Below, piece after piece: positions 9,401-17,720 of a stretch of 64,000 nt of DNA (position 1 is its first letter; each line of letters opens with the position of its first letter). Both the position numbers and the translations under genes were made by a program. Source of the DNA: Mycolicibacterium wolinskyi (GTDB taxonomy: Bacteria; Actinomycetota; Actinomycetes; Mycobacteriales; Mycobacteriaceae). Below the pieces are notes generated by a model. The model saw only the letters and a list, made by a program, of their open reading frames with translations. It was not told the origin of the DNA and did no database searches. Where the stretch lies: positions 1 to 64,000 of the forward strand of contig NZ_LQQA01000034.1 in the NCBI RefSeq assembly GCF_002101965.1, read 5' to 3'.

Positions 9401-11181
9401 TGAGCACAGAGGCTGAACCGAGAGTCCTGCGCGAGGTGGTGCTCGAGCAGCTGGGCACCGGCGAATCGCGCGCCTACAAGATGTGGCTGCCGCCGCTCAC
9501 CGACCCCACGCCCGTCAACGAACTCGTCGAGCGTGACTACCAACGGCAACCGCTGCGTTTCGGGCTCGGAATCATGGACGAGCCGCGCCGTCACCGCCAA
9601 GAGGTCTGGGGCGTCGACGTTTCGGCCGCCGGCGGCAACATCGCGGTCGGCGGGGCGCCGCAGACCGGCAAGTCGATGTTCCTGCAGACGCTCATCCTGT
9701 CGGCCGCTGCCACGCACACGCCGCGCGACGTGCAGTTCTACTGCGTCGATCTCGGCGGTGGCGGCCTGATGTACATGGAAGACCTGCCGCATGTCGGCGG
9801 CGTGGCCACGCGCGCCGAGCCGGACCGGGTCAACCGCGTCGTCGCCGAGGTCAAGGCGGTGTTGCGAGCGCGTGAGCAGGTCTTCAAGCAGTACCGCGTC
9901 GGCTCCATCGCGGCCTACCGGCAGATGCGGCAGGACCCCAACAATCCCGCCGCGCAGGACCCGTTCGGCGATGTGTTCCTGGTGATCGACGGCTGGCCGG
10001 CGTTCGTCGCGGAGTTCCCCGACCTCGAGCCGGCCGTGCAGGACCTCGCCGGTCAGGGTCTGGCGTTCGGCGTGCACGTCATCATCTCCACCCCGCGGTG
10101 GACGGAACTGAAGTCGCGCGTCCGGGACTACCTCGGCACCAAGGTCGAGTTCCGGCTCGGTGACGTCAACGAGACCCAGATCGACCGCATCACGAGGGAG
10201 ATCCCGTCGAACCGGCCGGGTCGGGCGATCTCACTCGAAAAGCATCACCTCATGATGGGCGTCCCGCGACTCGACGGGGTGCACAGCGCCGACAACATCG
10301 TCGACGCCATCTCGTCGGCCGTGTCGCAGATCGCCGCCCGCCACACCGACGAGGCTCCGCAGGTGCGGGTGCTGCCCGATCGGATCTACCTGCATCAGCT
10401 GGATCCGAATCCGCCGGGACCCGACGCTGATTACCGCACGCGGTGGACGGTGCCGATGGGTGTGCGCGAGTCGGACCTCACGGTGGCCTACAACCAGATG
10501 CACATGACGCCGCATCTGCTGATATTCGGTGCGCCGAAGTCCGGCAAGACGCGGATCGCGCATGCCATCGCGCAGGCCATCTGCAAGCGCAACAGCCCGC
10601 AGCAGGTCCGGTTCATGCTCGCCGACTACCGGTCGGGCCTGCTCGACGCGGTGCCGCAGAGCCACCTGCTCGATGCCGGCGCGATCAACCGCAACAGCGC
10701 GACGCTGGAAGAGGCCATCAAGGCGCTGGCGGTCAACCTCAAGAAGCGGCTGCCACCGCCCGATCTGACGACGGCGCAGCTGCGGGCGCGGTCGTGGTGG
10801 AGTGGTCCGGACGTGGTGCTGCTCGTCGACGACTGGCACATGATCGTGGCGGCCTCCGGCATGATGTCGCCGATGGCTCCGCTGGCGCCGTTGTTGCCCG
10901 CCGCCGCCGACATCGGCCTGCATCTGGTGGTTACGTGTCAGATGAGCCAGGCCCATCGGGCGACGATGGACAAGTTCGTCGGGGCCGCCTATGGGGCCGG
11001 TTCGCCCACTTTGTTCCTGTCCGGCGAGAAGAACGATTTCCCGTCACGGGAGATCACAGTTAAGAAGAGGCCCCCTGGCCAGGCGTTTCTGGTTGCGCCG
11101 GATGGCAAGGAAGTCATCCAGGCCGCGTACGTCGATCCACCCGAAGAAGAAGTGTTAGCACCACCACTACAGGGCAGTTAG
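9400..11181 (+). CDS. eccCb1: EccCb1, FtsK/SpoIIIE-type ATPase of ESX-1 (soluble half)
   Basis: A 593-residue cytosolic half of the split motor, with two further FtsK-type ATPase domains. Walker A motifs are GAPQTGKS (85-92) and GAPKSGKT (377-384); the second domain has an aspartate pair in LLVDDWH (about 477-478). In M. tuberculosis this protein recognises the C-terminal tail of EsxB. Start ATG 9400 overlaps the eccCa1 TGA. It closes the first transcription block: a hairpin at 11207-11226 and 149 nt separate it from pe35. Confidence 0.96.
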   Translation: MSTEAEPRVLREVVLEQLGTGESRAYKMWLPPLTDPTPVNELVERDYQRQPLRFGLGIMDEPRRHRQEVWGVDVSAAGGNIAVGGAPQTGKSMFLQTLILSAAATHTPRDVQFYCVDLGGGGLMYMEDLPHVGGVATRAEPDRVNRVVAEVKAVLRAREQVFKQYRVGSIAAYRQMRQDPNNPAAQDPFGDVFLVIDGWPAFVAEFPDLEPAVQDLAGQGLAFGVHVIISTPRWTELKSRVRDYLGTKVEFRLGDVNETQIDRITREIPSNRPGRAISLEKHHLMMGVPRLDGVHSADNIVDAISSAVSQIAARHTDEAPQVRVLPDRIYLHQLDPNPPGPDADYRTRWTVPMGVRESDLTVAYNQMHMTPHLLIFGAPKSGKTRIAHAIAQAICKRNSPQQVRFMLADYRSGLLDAVPQSHLLDAGAINRNSATLEEAIKALAVNLKKRLPPPDLTTAQLRARSWWSGPDVVLLVDDWHMIVAASGMMSPMAPLAPLLPAAADIGLHLVVTCQMSQAHRATMDKFVGAAYGAGSPTLFLSGEKNDFPSREITVKKRPPGQAFLVAPDGKEVIQAAYVDPPEEEVLAPPLQGS

Positions 11182-11206
11182 TATTTATTCCAACGCACTC
11201 AGCAAC

Positions 11207-11226
11207 GCTGGCGGCGGCCCGCCAGC
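11207..11226 (+). terminator. Hairpin between eccCb1 and pe35
   Basis: Perfect 8-bp inverted repeat GCTGGCGG-cggc-CCGCCAGC located 25 nt after the eccCb1 stop. No T-run follows, so it may be a weak or factor-assisted terminator, or an RNA-processing/stability element separating the secretion-machine genes from the substrate genes. Confidence 0.45.
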
Positions 11227-11330
11227 AAAGGGATCGGGGGACAGATTCCTTGACGACTTGGCAAATTGCTGCCATGCCGCCCGTGAGTGCTTGTCCTTGA
11301 CTAATCCGAATCGAAAAGGGGATTAAGCAA

Positions 11331-11624
11331 ATGCAACCGTTGATGCACAATCCGGGTGCCGAGGCTATTGCGGCACAGGTGATCGCAAATGCCGCACGTG
11401 GGCTGGCCGGTGGCACCACCGCGTCCGCCGCCGTCTCCGCGCTCGCCCCGGCCGGCGCTGACGAGGTCTCGGCCATGGCGGCCGTCGCGTTCGCCAGCGA
11501 GGGTGTCGAGGCAATTGCGGCGAACGCGTTCGCCCAGGAAGAGCTGACCCGGGCGGGCGCTGCGTTCGCCGAGATCGCGGGCATCTACAACGCGGTCGAC
11601 GCCGCCAACGCCAGCACGCTGTAG
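11331..11624 (+). CDS. pe35: PE35, PE-family partner of PPE68
   Basis: A 97-residue helical protein of the PE family and secreted ESX-1 substrate. The N-terminus reads NPGAEAI rather than a strict Pro-Glu pair, as is also true of M. tuberculosis PE35. Near the C-terminus YNAVD fits the secretion signal YxxxD. An AAGGGGA Shine-Dalgarno lies about 10 nt before ATG 11331. It starts the cluster pe35-ppe68-esxB-esxA, whose products form heterodimers (PE35/PPE68, EsxB/EsxA). Confidence 0.93.
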   Translation: MQPLMHNPGAEAIAAQVIANAARGLAGGTTASAAVSALAPAGADEVSAMAAVAFASEGVEAIAANAFAQEELTRAGAAFAEIAGIYNAVDAANASTL

Positions 11625-11665
11625 CAGATCGCAGGCAACTTTCGAGCAGATAGGGTCATCCACCA

Positions 11666-12994
11666 ATGGTCGCGGCGCCGCCCATTCCGCCGGTCTGGAT
11701 CGCATTCCCACCGGAGATCAACACCGCACGTTTGATGTGCGGTGCCGGCCCGGCACCGATGCTCCAGGCGGCCACCGGATGGGAAGGCCTCGCGATTCTG
11801 CTGGAAACCCAGGCGGCGGAATTGGCCGGGGCGCTCAGCAACCTGACGGGCCTGTGGAGTGGCACTGCCAGTGAACGTGCCATCGCCGCCACGATGCCGA
11901 TGATCATGTGGCTGCAAACCACGGCCGCGCAGGCGCAGAAGCGAGCTCTGCAGGCAACGGCACAGGCGAGTTCCTACAGCCTGGCCATGGCAACCACGCC
12001 GCCGTTGCCGGAGATCGAACAGAACCACATCACGAACGCGGTCCTGAACGCGACCAACTTCCTCGGCATCAACACGGTGCCGATCGGGCTGAACGAGATG
12101 GACTACTTCGTCCGGATGTGGAACCAGGCGGCCGGCGCGATGGATGCCTATCACGCCGAAACGACCGTCAACCTGCTGTTCGAACCGATCATGCCGATGA
12201 AGCCGATCGTGCTGCCCGGTGTCTCCGCTGCAGTTGCGGGGTCGGCCCTTGCCGAGGCTGCTCCGCGCGCCGCCCAGGGCGCGGCCCGCAACCTGGTGAT
12301 CGAAAAGGTCGGCGCCCAGGCGATGATCGAGAATTCGGCCTTGCTGATGGGCAACGCCGCTGCGCAGGTCAACCACGCCGAGCAGCGCGCAGTGAGCGCG
12401 GCGAACAAGGGTGACAATGCCGCGCAGCAGGGTCAGCAACAGGAACAGCCGGGCCAGCAGCTCCTGCAGCAGGGCATGCAGATGGCCATGCAGATGGGCG
12501 GACAGGCCGCGCAGATCCCGGCGCAGCTGGGGCAGCTGTTCCAGAGCCAGGTGCAGCAGTTCACGCAGCCGCTGCAGCAGGTGGCCACCCAGATGGTCAG
12601 CCAGTTCAGCAGCATGGGCGCCGACAAGGGCGCGCAGATCGGTTTGATGGGCGCCAGCCCGTTCTCGAACCATCCGATGCTCGGCGGGTCAGGTCCGAGT
12701 ACGGGTGCCGGCCTGGTGCGTGCGGCGTCACTGCCGGGGGCGGGTGGAACGGCACCGCGTACGCCGATTCTGTCCAACCTGCTCGGCATCAGCGGTGAGA
12801 TCAAGTCGCCTGGACTGGCCGGCGCAGGCTCCGGCTCGAGCGGTCCGTTGGCACCGGTGGGCAGCGGTGCGGGCGGCGGTGGGCCGATGACCCAGGCCGG
12901 CCAGCGAAAGAAGGAGGGCGGGTCCAAGGACGGGCTCGTCGCTCCGACACCACTGACGTACGACCTTTCAGAAGATGATGACGACGACTGGTAA
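11666..12994 (+). CDS. ppe68: PPE68, PPE-family ESX-1 protein
   Basis: A 442-residue protein. The PPE motif (Pro15-Pro16-Glu17) and a LWSG W-x-G turn lie in the ~180-residue helical PPE domain, which pairs with PE35 and is bound by EspG1. The rest is low-complexity: a Gln-rich amphipathic run (about 250-320), then Gly/Ser/Pro and an acidic end, YDLSEDDDDDW. The last 11 residues contain YDLSE, another YxxxE signal. It ends 89 nt before esxB; that gap holds a hairpin. Confidence 0.94.
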   Translation: MVAAPPIPPVWIAFPPEINTARLMCGAGPAPMLQAATGWEGLAILLETQAAELAGALSNLTGLWSGTASERAIAATMPMIMWLQTTAAQAQKRALQATAQASSYSLAMATTPPLPEIEQNHITNAVLNATNFLGINTVPIGLNEMDYFVRMWNQAAGAMDAYHAETTVNLLFEPIMPMKPIVLPGVSAAVAGSALAEAAPRAAQGAARNLVIEKVGAQAMIENSALLMGNAAAQVNHAEQRAVSAANKGDNAAQQGQQQEQPGQQLLQQGMQMAMQMGGQAAQIPAQLGQLFQSQVQQFTQPLQQVATQMVSQFSSMGADKGAQIGLMGASPFSNHPMLGGSGPSTGAGLVRAASLPGAGGTAPRTPILSNLLGISGEIKSPGLAGAGSGSSGPLAPVGSGAGGGGPMTQAGQRKKEGGSKDGLVAPTPLTYDLSEDDDDDW

Positions 12995-13014
12995 GTCGTC
13001 ACACCACAAGACTT

Positions 13015-13032
13015 TCCGGCCGCCCGGCCGGA
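13015..13032 (+). other. Hairpin in the ppe68-esxB gap
   Basis: Inverted repeat TCCGGCCG-cc-CGGCCGGA lies 20 nt after the ppe68 stop and 51 nt before esxB. Position suggests a processing or stabilising element that could give esxB-esxA higher messenger levels than ppe68. The loop is very short and no T-run follows, so plain termination is less likely. Confidence 0.4.
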
Positions 13033-13083
13033 GGACTCGCCATCAATGTTGGTGAGGACAAAGGAAAATAAGGGGAATCCAAC

Positions 13084-13383
13084 ATGGCAATGAATACAGA
13101 TGCCGCCGTCCTCGCCAAGGAGGCTGCTAATTTCGAGCGCATCTCGGGCGAGCTGAAGAGCGTCATCGGACAGGTCGAGTCCACCGCGGGCACTCTCGTC
13201 TCGCAGTGGCAGGGCCAGGCCGGCACCGCCGCCCAGGCCGCGTTCCTCCGCTACCAGGAGGCCGCCACCAAGCAGGTTCAGATGCTCGACGAGATCTCGG
13301 CGAACATCCACACCTCGGGCACGCAGTACACCTCGACCGACGACGACGAGGCCGGCACGCTGTCCTCGGCGATGAACCTCTGA
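13084..13383 (+). CDS. esxB: EsxB (CFP-10), secreted WXG100 protein
   Basis: A 99-residue WXG100 protein that forms a 1:1 helical-hairpin dimer with EsxA and carries the export signal recognised by EccCb1. The W-x-G turn is Trp42-Gln43-Gly44. The C-terminal signal is Tyr82-x3-Asp86 in a flexible tail ending SSAMNL. AAGGGGA precedes ATG 13084. It lies 31 nt upstream of esxA; both are the main ESX-1 substrates. Confidence 0.97.
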   Translation: MAMNTDAAVLAKEAANFERISGELKSVIGQVESTAGTLVSQWQGQAGTAAQAAFLRYQEAATKQVQMLDEISANIHTSGTQYTSTDDDEAGTLSSAMNL

Positions 13384-13414
13384 CCACCAGACCGCGAGAA
13401 AACGGAGAACAGAC

Positions 13415-13702
13415 ATGACTGAACAGGTATGGAATTTCGCCGGTATCGAGGCCGGCTCGAGCGAGGTCGTCGGCGCCGTCGGTACCACCAACGGACTGCT
13501 CGACGAGGGCAAGGGTTCGCTGGCTGCGCTCGCCGCGGCGTGGGGCGGCCAGGGTTCGGAGGCCTACCAGGCCGTTCAGATGCGTTGGGACCAGACCTCC
13601 AACGAGCTGAACATGGCGCTGCAGAACCTCGCCCAGACCATCAGCCAGTCGGGCGCGAACATGCTGCAGACCGAGAACGGCGTCACGGGGATGTTTGCCT
13701 GA
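13415..13702 (+). CDS. esxA: EsxA (ESAT-6), secreted WXG100 protein
   Basis: A 95-residue WXG100 protein and partner of EsxB. It begins MTEQVWNFAG as in M. tuberculosis EsxA, has the W-x-G turn Trp43-Gly44-Gly45, and ends NGVTGMFA. A strong hairpin follows directly after the stop. In M. smegmatis ESX-1 and EsxA influence conjugal DNA transfer rather than virulence. Confidence 0.97.
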   Translation: MTEQVWNFAGIEAGSSEVVGAVGTTNGLLDEGKGSLAALAAAWGGQGSEAYQAVQMRWDQTSNELNMALQNLAQTISQSGANMLQTENGVTGMFA

Positions 13703-13711
13703 TCGACGCGT

Positions 13712-13769
13712 GCACGATGATGGGCGGGTCGGCCGACAAGCTAGGTGGCCGAACCCGCCCATCACGTGC
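13712..13769 (+). terminator. Strong hairpin after esxA
   Basis: The arms 13719-13734 (GATGGGCGGGTCGGCC) and 13747-13763 pair almost perfectly with one bulged base. Outer GCACG/CGTGC arms (13712-13716 with 13765-13769) extend the stem. There is no T-run, as is common for mycobacterial terminators. It separates the esxBA message from espI. Confidence 0.65.
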
Positions 13770-13818
13770 GCATGGGTGTAAAGATCTGTTTATCTGCTTT
13801 GAGTATTGAGGGGTCCCC

Positions 13819-15249
13819 ATGTCGGCCGACTATGACCGGCTCTTTCATTCGTCCGAACCGGGTAAACCGGTCGATGACGCCACGATCACCGTGGACAGAG
13901 ATGCCATCCTGAAGGCCACCGCCGCGGCACCGCCGCCGATGCCGACGGGGGAGAAACCCACCGCCGACGCACCGTCGGGCTCGATGCCCGTCGCGCCGAC
14001 CCAGTCGCAGTCTGCTGCCGCGCCTTCGCGCCACGCCGAGACCGCGCCGCAGGTCCCGCCGCCGATGCCGCCGCCGCCGGCGACCGCGCCGCAGTGGCCG
14101 CAGAATTCGATGCTGCGCGCACCGCAGCAGCAGTTCGGCACGGGTGCGCGCCACGAGCAGCCCCGGACGTTGCCCGGCCCGCCGCAGCGCGTCGCGCCGG
14201 GGCCGGCCCCGTCGCAATTCACCGACATCGATCCCGAGATCAGCGGGGCATGGCGTGCCGGCCAGGCGATTCCGGCGCCCGCACAGCCCGGTCCGACGTC
14301 GGCCGCATCCATGGGCAACCACCGCGCGATCGATGCGCTGTCGCACGTCGGCGTGAAGACCGCCGTCAAGATGCCGTCGCAGCGCGGCTGGCGGCACTGG
14401 CTCTACGTGATGACGCGCATCAATCTCGGGCTCTCGCCCGATGAGGTCTACGAGCTGGATCTGCACAACCGGATCCGCCGAAATGCCCGCGATTCTTACC
14501 AGATCGGCGTCTTCGGTCTGAAGGGCGGTGTCGGCAAGACTGCGGTGACCGTCGCACTCGGATCGGCGATGGCCAAGATTCGTGGCGACCGGATCCTGGC
14601 GATCGACGCCGATCCCGACGGCGGCAACCTCGCCGACCGCGCCGGACGGCAGTCCGCAGCGACCATCTCGGATCTGCTCGCCGATCAAGAACTGTCGCGT
14701 TACAACGACATTCGCGCTTACACGAGCATGAACTCGTCGAACCTCGAGGTGCTGTCCTCGGAGGACTACAGCGGTGCGCAGCGTGAGTTCAACGACGACG
14801 ACTGGAAGGGCGCCACCGCCGTGGTGTCGCGCTACTACAACCTCGTGCTCGCCGACTGCGGTGCCGGGTTGTTCCAGAAAGCGTCTCGCGGTGTGCTGTC
14901 GAGCATTTCGGGCATGGTGATCGTCGCGAGCGCATCGATCGACGGGGCCCGGCAGGCCGCGGTCACGATGGACTGGTTGCGCCAGAACGGCTATCAGGAC
15001 CTGCTTGGCCGTTCCTGCGTGGTGATCAACCATGTGACACCGGGCAAGCCGAATGTCGACGTCGAGGATCTGGTGCAGCAGTTCGAACGCCACGTGCCGC
15101 CCGGCCGCGTCATCGTGTTGCCGTGGGACAAGCACATCGCGGCAGGCACCGAAATTCAGCTCGATCTGCTCAGCGACACGTTCGAGCGTCGGATCACCGA
15201 GTTGGCGGCGGCGCTGTCCGACGATTTCGACAGGCTTGAACGGCGTTGA
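13819..15249 (+). CDS. espI: EspI, MinD/ParA-like P-loop protein of ESX-1
   Basis: A 476-residue protein. The first ~170 residues are proline/alanine-rich and disordered. The C-terminal half is a ParA/MinD-type ATPase with the deviant Walker A KGGVGKT (235-241). In M. tuberculosis EspI is reported to damp ESX-1 activity when ATP is low. GAGGGG lies just before ATG 13819. It overlaps the TTG start of eccD1 by 4 nt (TTGA), so the two are coupled. Confidence 0.93.
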   Translation: MSADYDRLFHSSEPGKPVDDATITVDRDAILKATAAAPPPMPTGEKPTADAPSGSMPVAPTQSQSAAAPSRHAETAPQVPPPMPPPPATAPQWPQNSMLRAPQQQFGTGARHEQPRTLPGPPQRVAPGPAPSQFTDIDPEISGAWRAGQAIPAPAQPGPTSAASMGNHRAIDALSHVGVKTAVKMPSQRGWRHWLYVMTRINLGLSPDEVYELDLHNRIRRNARDSYQIGVFGLKGGVGKTAVTVALGSAMAKIRGDRILAIDADPDGGNLADRAGRQSAATISDLLADQELSRYNDIRAYTSMNSSNLEVLSSEDYSGAQREFNDDDWKGATAVVSRYYNLVLADCGAGLFQKASRGVLSSISGMVIVASASIDGARQAAVTMDWLRQNGYQDLLGRSCVVINHVTPGKPNVDVEDLVQQFERHVPPGRVIVLPWDKHIAAGTEIQLDLLSDTFERRITELAAALSDDFDRLERR

Positions 15250-16781
15250 CCTCCACCGCCACCGCAGCTGCTGACGCGTCGAGCGCGACGCCCGGCCGAC
15301 CGTCGACGACCAGGGTCACTGTCCTCACCGGTAAGCGCCTGACGGACTTGGTGCTGCCGGCGGCAGCCCCGATCGAGTCCTACATCGACGAGACGGTCAG
15401 CGTCCTCGGCGAGCTGCTCGAAGACACTCCCAAAGACGTCCTCGCCGGGTTCGACTTCTCGCAGCAGGGTGTGTGGGCGTTCGCGCGTCCGGGTGCCCCG
15501 CCGTTGAAGGCCAGCGAATCGCTCGATGACGCAGGCGTTGTCGACGGTTCACTGCTGACGTTGGTATCGGTCAGCCGCACCGAACGCTACCGGCCGTTGG
15601 TCGAGGACGTGATCGACGCGATCGCGGTGCTCGACGAATCACCGATCTTTGACCGCAGCGCGCTGAATCGCTTTGTCGGGCTGGCGATTCCGGTTATCGC
15701 CGTATTCGTCACGGTCATGGCGGTGATCAATTGGAACCGCACCGGTCACGATTGGTGGTGGCCGGTCGCACTGGCGGTGTTCGGTTTGGCGCTCCTCGGC
15801 GGCAACATGCTCGCCAAGGGCCGCTACGACAACATCGACATCTCCGAAAGCCTGCTGATCGCGTGCGCGCCGGTTCTCGCCGGTGCCGCGGCACTCGCGG
15901 TTCCGTTGCCCCGCGGGTTCGACGGACCCGGCGCACCGCAGGTTGCCGGCGCCGCGGCCGTTCTGCTGCTGTTGACGCTCGCCACCCGCGGTGGACCGAG
16001 GGGTCGCGCCGAAGTGGCGTCGTTCATGGCGATACTCGCGATCGCGGTGACTGCGGCCGGCGTCGCATACGGCTACGGCTGGAACGCGTGGGTGCCTGCC
16101 GGCGCCATCGCATTCGGCCTCATCGTGGTGACCAACGCCGCGAAACTCACTGTGGCCGTTGCGCGTATCGCCCTGCCGCCCATCCCGGCGCCCGGCGAGA
16201 CGGTGTCCAACGACGAACTGCTCGACCCGGTCGTCACACCCGACATGGTCGACGAAGAATCACCTACCTGGCAGGCGATCATCGCGTCGGTGCCCGAATC
16301 CGCGGCAAGGCTGCAGGAACGCAGCCAGCTGACCCGCCAGCTCCTGATCGGCTTCCTGTCCGCCGGTGCGCTGATCCTCGCGGTCGGTGCGATCGCGGTT
16401 GTCGTGCGAGGACACTTCTTCGTCCACAGCATGATCGTGGCGGCGCTCGTCGCCGTCATCTGTGGCTTCCGGTCCCGGCTCTACGCCGAAAGATGGTGCG
16501 CCTGGGCGCTACTGGCTGCCGCTATCACGGTGCCGACCGGGGTGATGATCCGCCTGTGCCTGTGGTGGCCCGACAGTGCGTGGCTGATCATGGCGATCTA
16601 CATGGCACTCGGTCTGGTCGCGTTGATCGTCGTCGGTGCCACCGACAGCGTCCGACGCGTCTCACCCGTCACCAAACGCATTCTCGAGCTTCTCGACGGC
16701 GCATCCATCGCCGCGGTCATTCCGCTCCTTCTCTGGATCGCCGGCGTGTACGACCTCCTTCGCAACCTGCGGCTGCATTAG
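15246..16781 (+). CDS. eccD1: EccD1, ESX-1 membrane channel component
   Basis: A 511-residue component of the ESX-1 core. An N-terminal ubiquitin-like cytosolic domain (about 20-110) is followed by about 11 transmembrane helices to the end. A TTG start at 15246 overlaps the espI stop. It gives exactly the length of M. tuberculosis EccD1 and retains the conserved TTRVTVLTG opening of the ubiquitin-like domain. Next comes 104 nt without clear signals, then the variable part of the locus. Confidence 0.96.
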   Translation: MTSTATAAADASSATPGRPSTTRVTVLTGKRLTDLVLPAAAPIESYIDETVSVLGELLEDTPKDVLAGFDFSQQGVWAFARPGAPPLKASESLDDAGVVDGSLLTLVSVSRTERYRPLVEDVIDAIAVLDESPIFDRSALNRFVGLAIPVIAVFVTVMAVINWNRTGHDWWWPVALAVFGLALLGGNMLAKGRYDNIDISESLLIACAPVLAGAAALAVPLPRGFDGPGAPQVAGAAAVLLLLTLATRGGPRGRAEVASFMAILAIAVTAAGVAYGYGWNAWVPAGAIAFGLIVVTNAAKLTVAVARIALPPIPAPGETVSNDELLDPVVTPDMVDEESPTWQAIIASVPESAARLQERSQLTRQLLIGFLSAGALILAVGAIAVVVRGHFFVHSMIVAALVAVICGFRSRLYAERWCAWALLAAAITVPTGVMIRLCLWWPDSAWLIMAIYMALGLVALIVVGATDSVRRVSPVTKRILELLDGASIAAVIPLLLWIAGVYDLLRNLRLH

Positions 16782-16885
16782 TCGGAGAATGGCGCATTCG
16801 TGCCCGCTGATTGGTCGTTAAGCTGGTTGCTGGCCGGTGTCGCTGATTTGTGGCGCGGAGCGGCGGGTTTCGTGAGGGGTAGCTG

Positions 16886-17662
16886 ATGGGACATCCCGAA
16901 TTTCGGGTCGACGAGGCGGCGCTTGGTTGGGACCCTGCCGAGGTGACGGTGCCGGAAGTCCCTGCGGTTGAAGCAGGAAGTGACCCTTTGAGCACAATGA
17001 TCTCTGCCGTGATGCCGACCGTGGCGACTGACGTCACGACGAAGGTCGCTGCGACGCGCGCCCGCGAGGAACTGTTCGCAGCGAATCTTTCTCGGGCGAA
17101 ATCTGCCTACCAGGGGACAGATGGTGCCGGAGAGCAGCAGATCAGTTCAGCCGCGAGTGGACTGTCGGACTCGGCTAGTCCCGCCGCTGCGTCTGGCGCA
17201 AACCCCGCGGCGTCTGCGTCCGCTGCTGGTGATGGCGGATTCGGTCAACTCAGCCAGCTGATGGGTATGGCCATGCAAATCGGACAGCAAGCTGTGCAAG
17301 CCCCCATGCAGGCGATGGGTATGGCTGGACAAATTCCACAGACAGTTATGCAAGGCGTGCAGGGCTTGACCCAGCAGGCAGGTCAGGGATCCGAGAAGGG
17401 TGGACCTGGGGCCGATGGCGCCGCCTCCCAAAGTGGCGCTGGGCGCCCCGGGTCTACGGAGGGGCAGCCTGAAGCTGCTGACGAGAAGCCTGACGAATAC
17501 ACCGACGAGAAATCTGAAGCGAAGAAGGACGACTCAACGGCTGAGGCTCGTTCTGATAGCGCGCAGCGAGCTCCGGTTGGTGAACCGCAGCAAGCCTCGC
17601 CTTCTCGAGTCTTGCCGGAACACAGACGGCCGACCGATACTCCGCCGGAGGTTGCGCTGTGA
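16886..17662 (+). CDS. espJ: EspJ-like ESX-1 secretion-associated protein
   Basis: A 258-residue Esp-type protein in the espJ position directly after eccD1. The first ~100 residues are helical and contain VxxxVAATRAREELFAAN. They are followed by a Gln/Met-rich amphipathic run (about 120-165) and a charged Glu/Lys/Asp tail. The sequence is only loosely like M. tuberculosis EspJ, so the call leans on position and architecture. GAGGGG precedes ATG 16886. In M. smegmatis this part of esx-1 is strongly polymorphic between strains and was mapped as part of the mating-identity region for distributive conjugal transfer. Confidence 0.7.
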   Translation: MGHPEFRVDEAALGWDPAEVTVPEVPAVEAGSDPLSTMISAVMPTVATDVTTKVAATRAREELFAANLSRAKSAYQGTDGAGEQQISSAASGLSDSASPAAASGANPAASASAAGDGGFGQLSQLMGMAMQIGQQAVQAPMQAMGMAGQIPQTVMQGVQGLTQQAGQGSEKGGPGADGAASQSGAGRPGSTEGQPEAADEKPDEYTDEKSEAKKDDSTAEARSDSAQRAPVGEPQQASPSRVLPEHRRPTDTPPEVAL

Positions 17663-17720
17663 ATTGCACTGTTGAAGTAGTGGATTCAAGTGCTCCATCC
17701 AGCGATGAAGGGATGAATTG

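Noticed and set aside
13762..15135. 457-codon minus-strand frame over espI
   Set aside because: Antisense shadow; espI has a P-loop and the correct neighbours.
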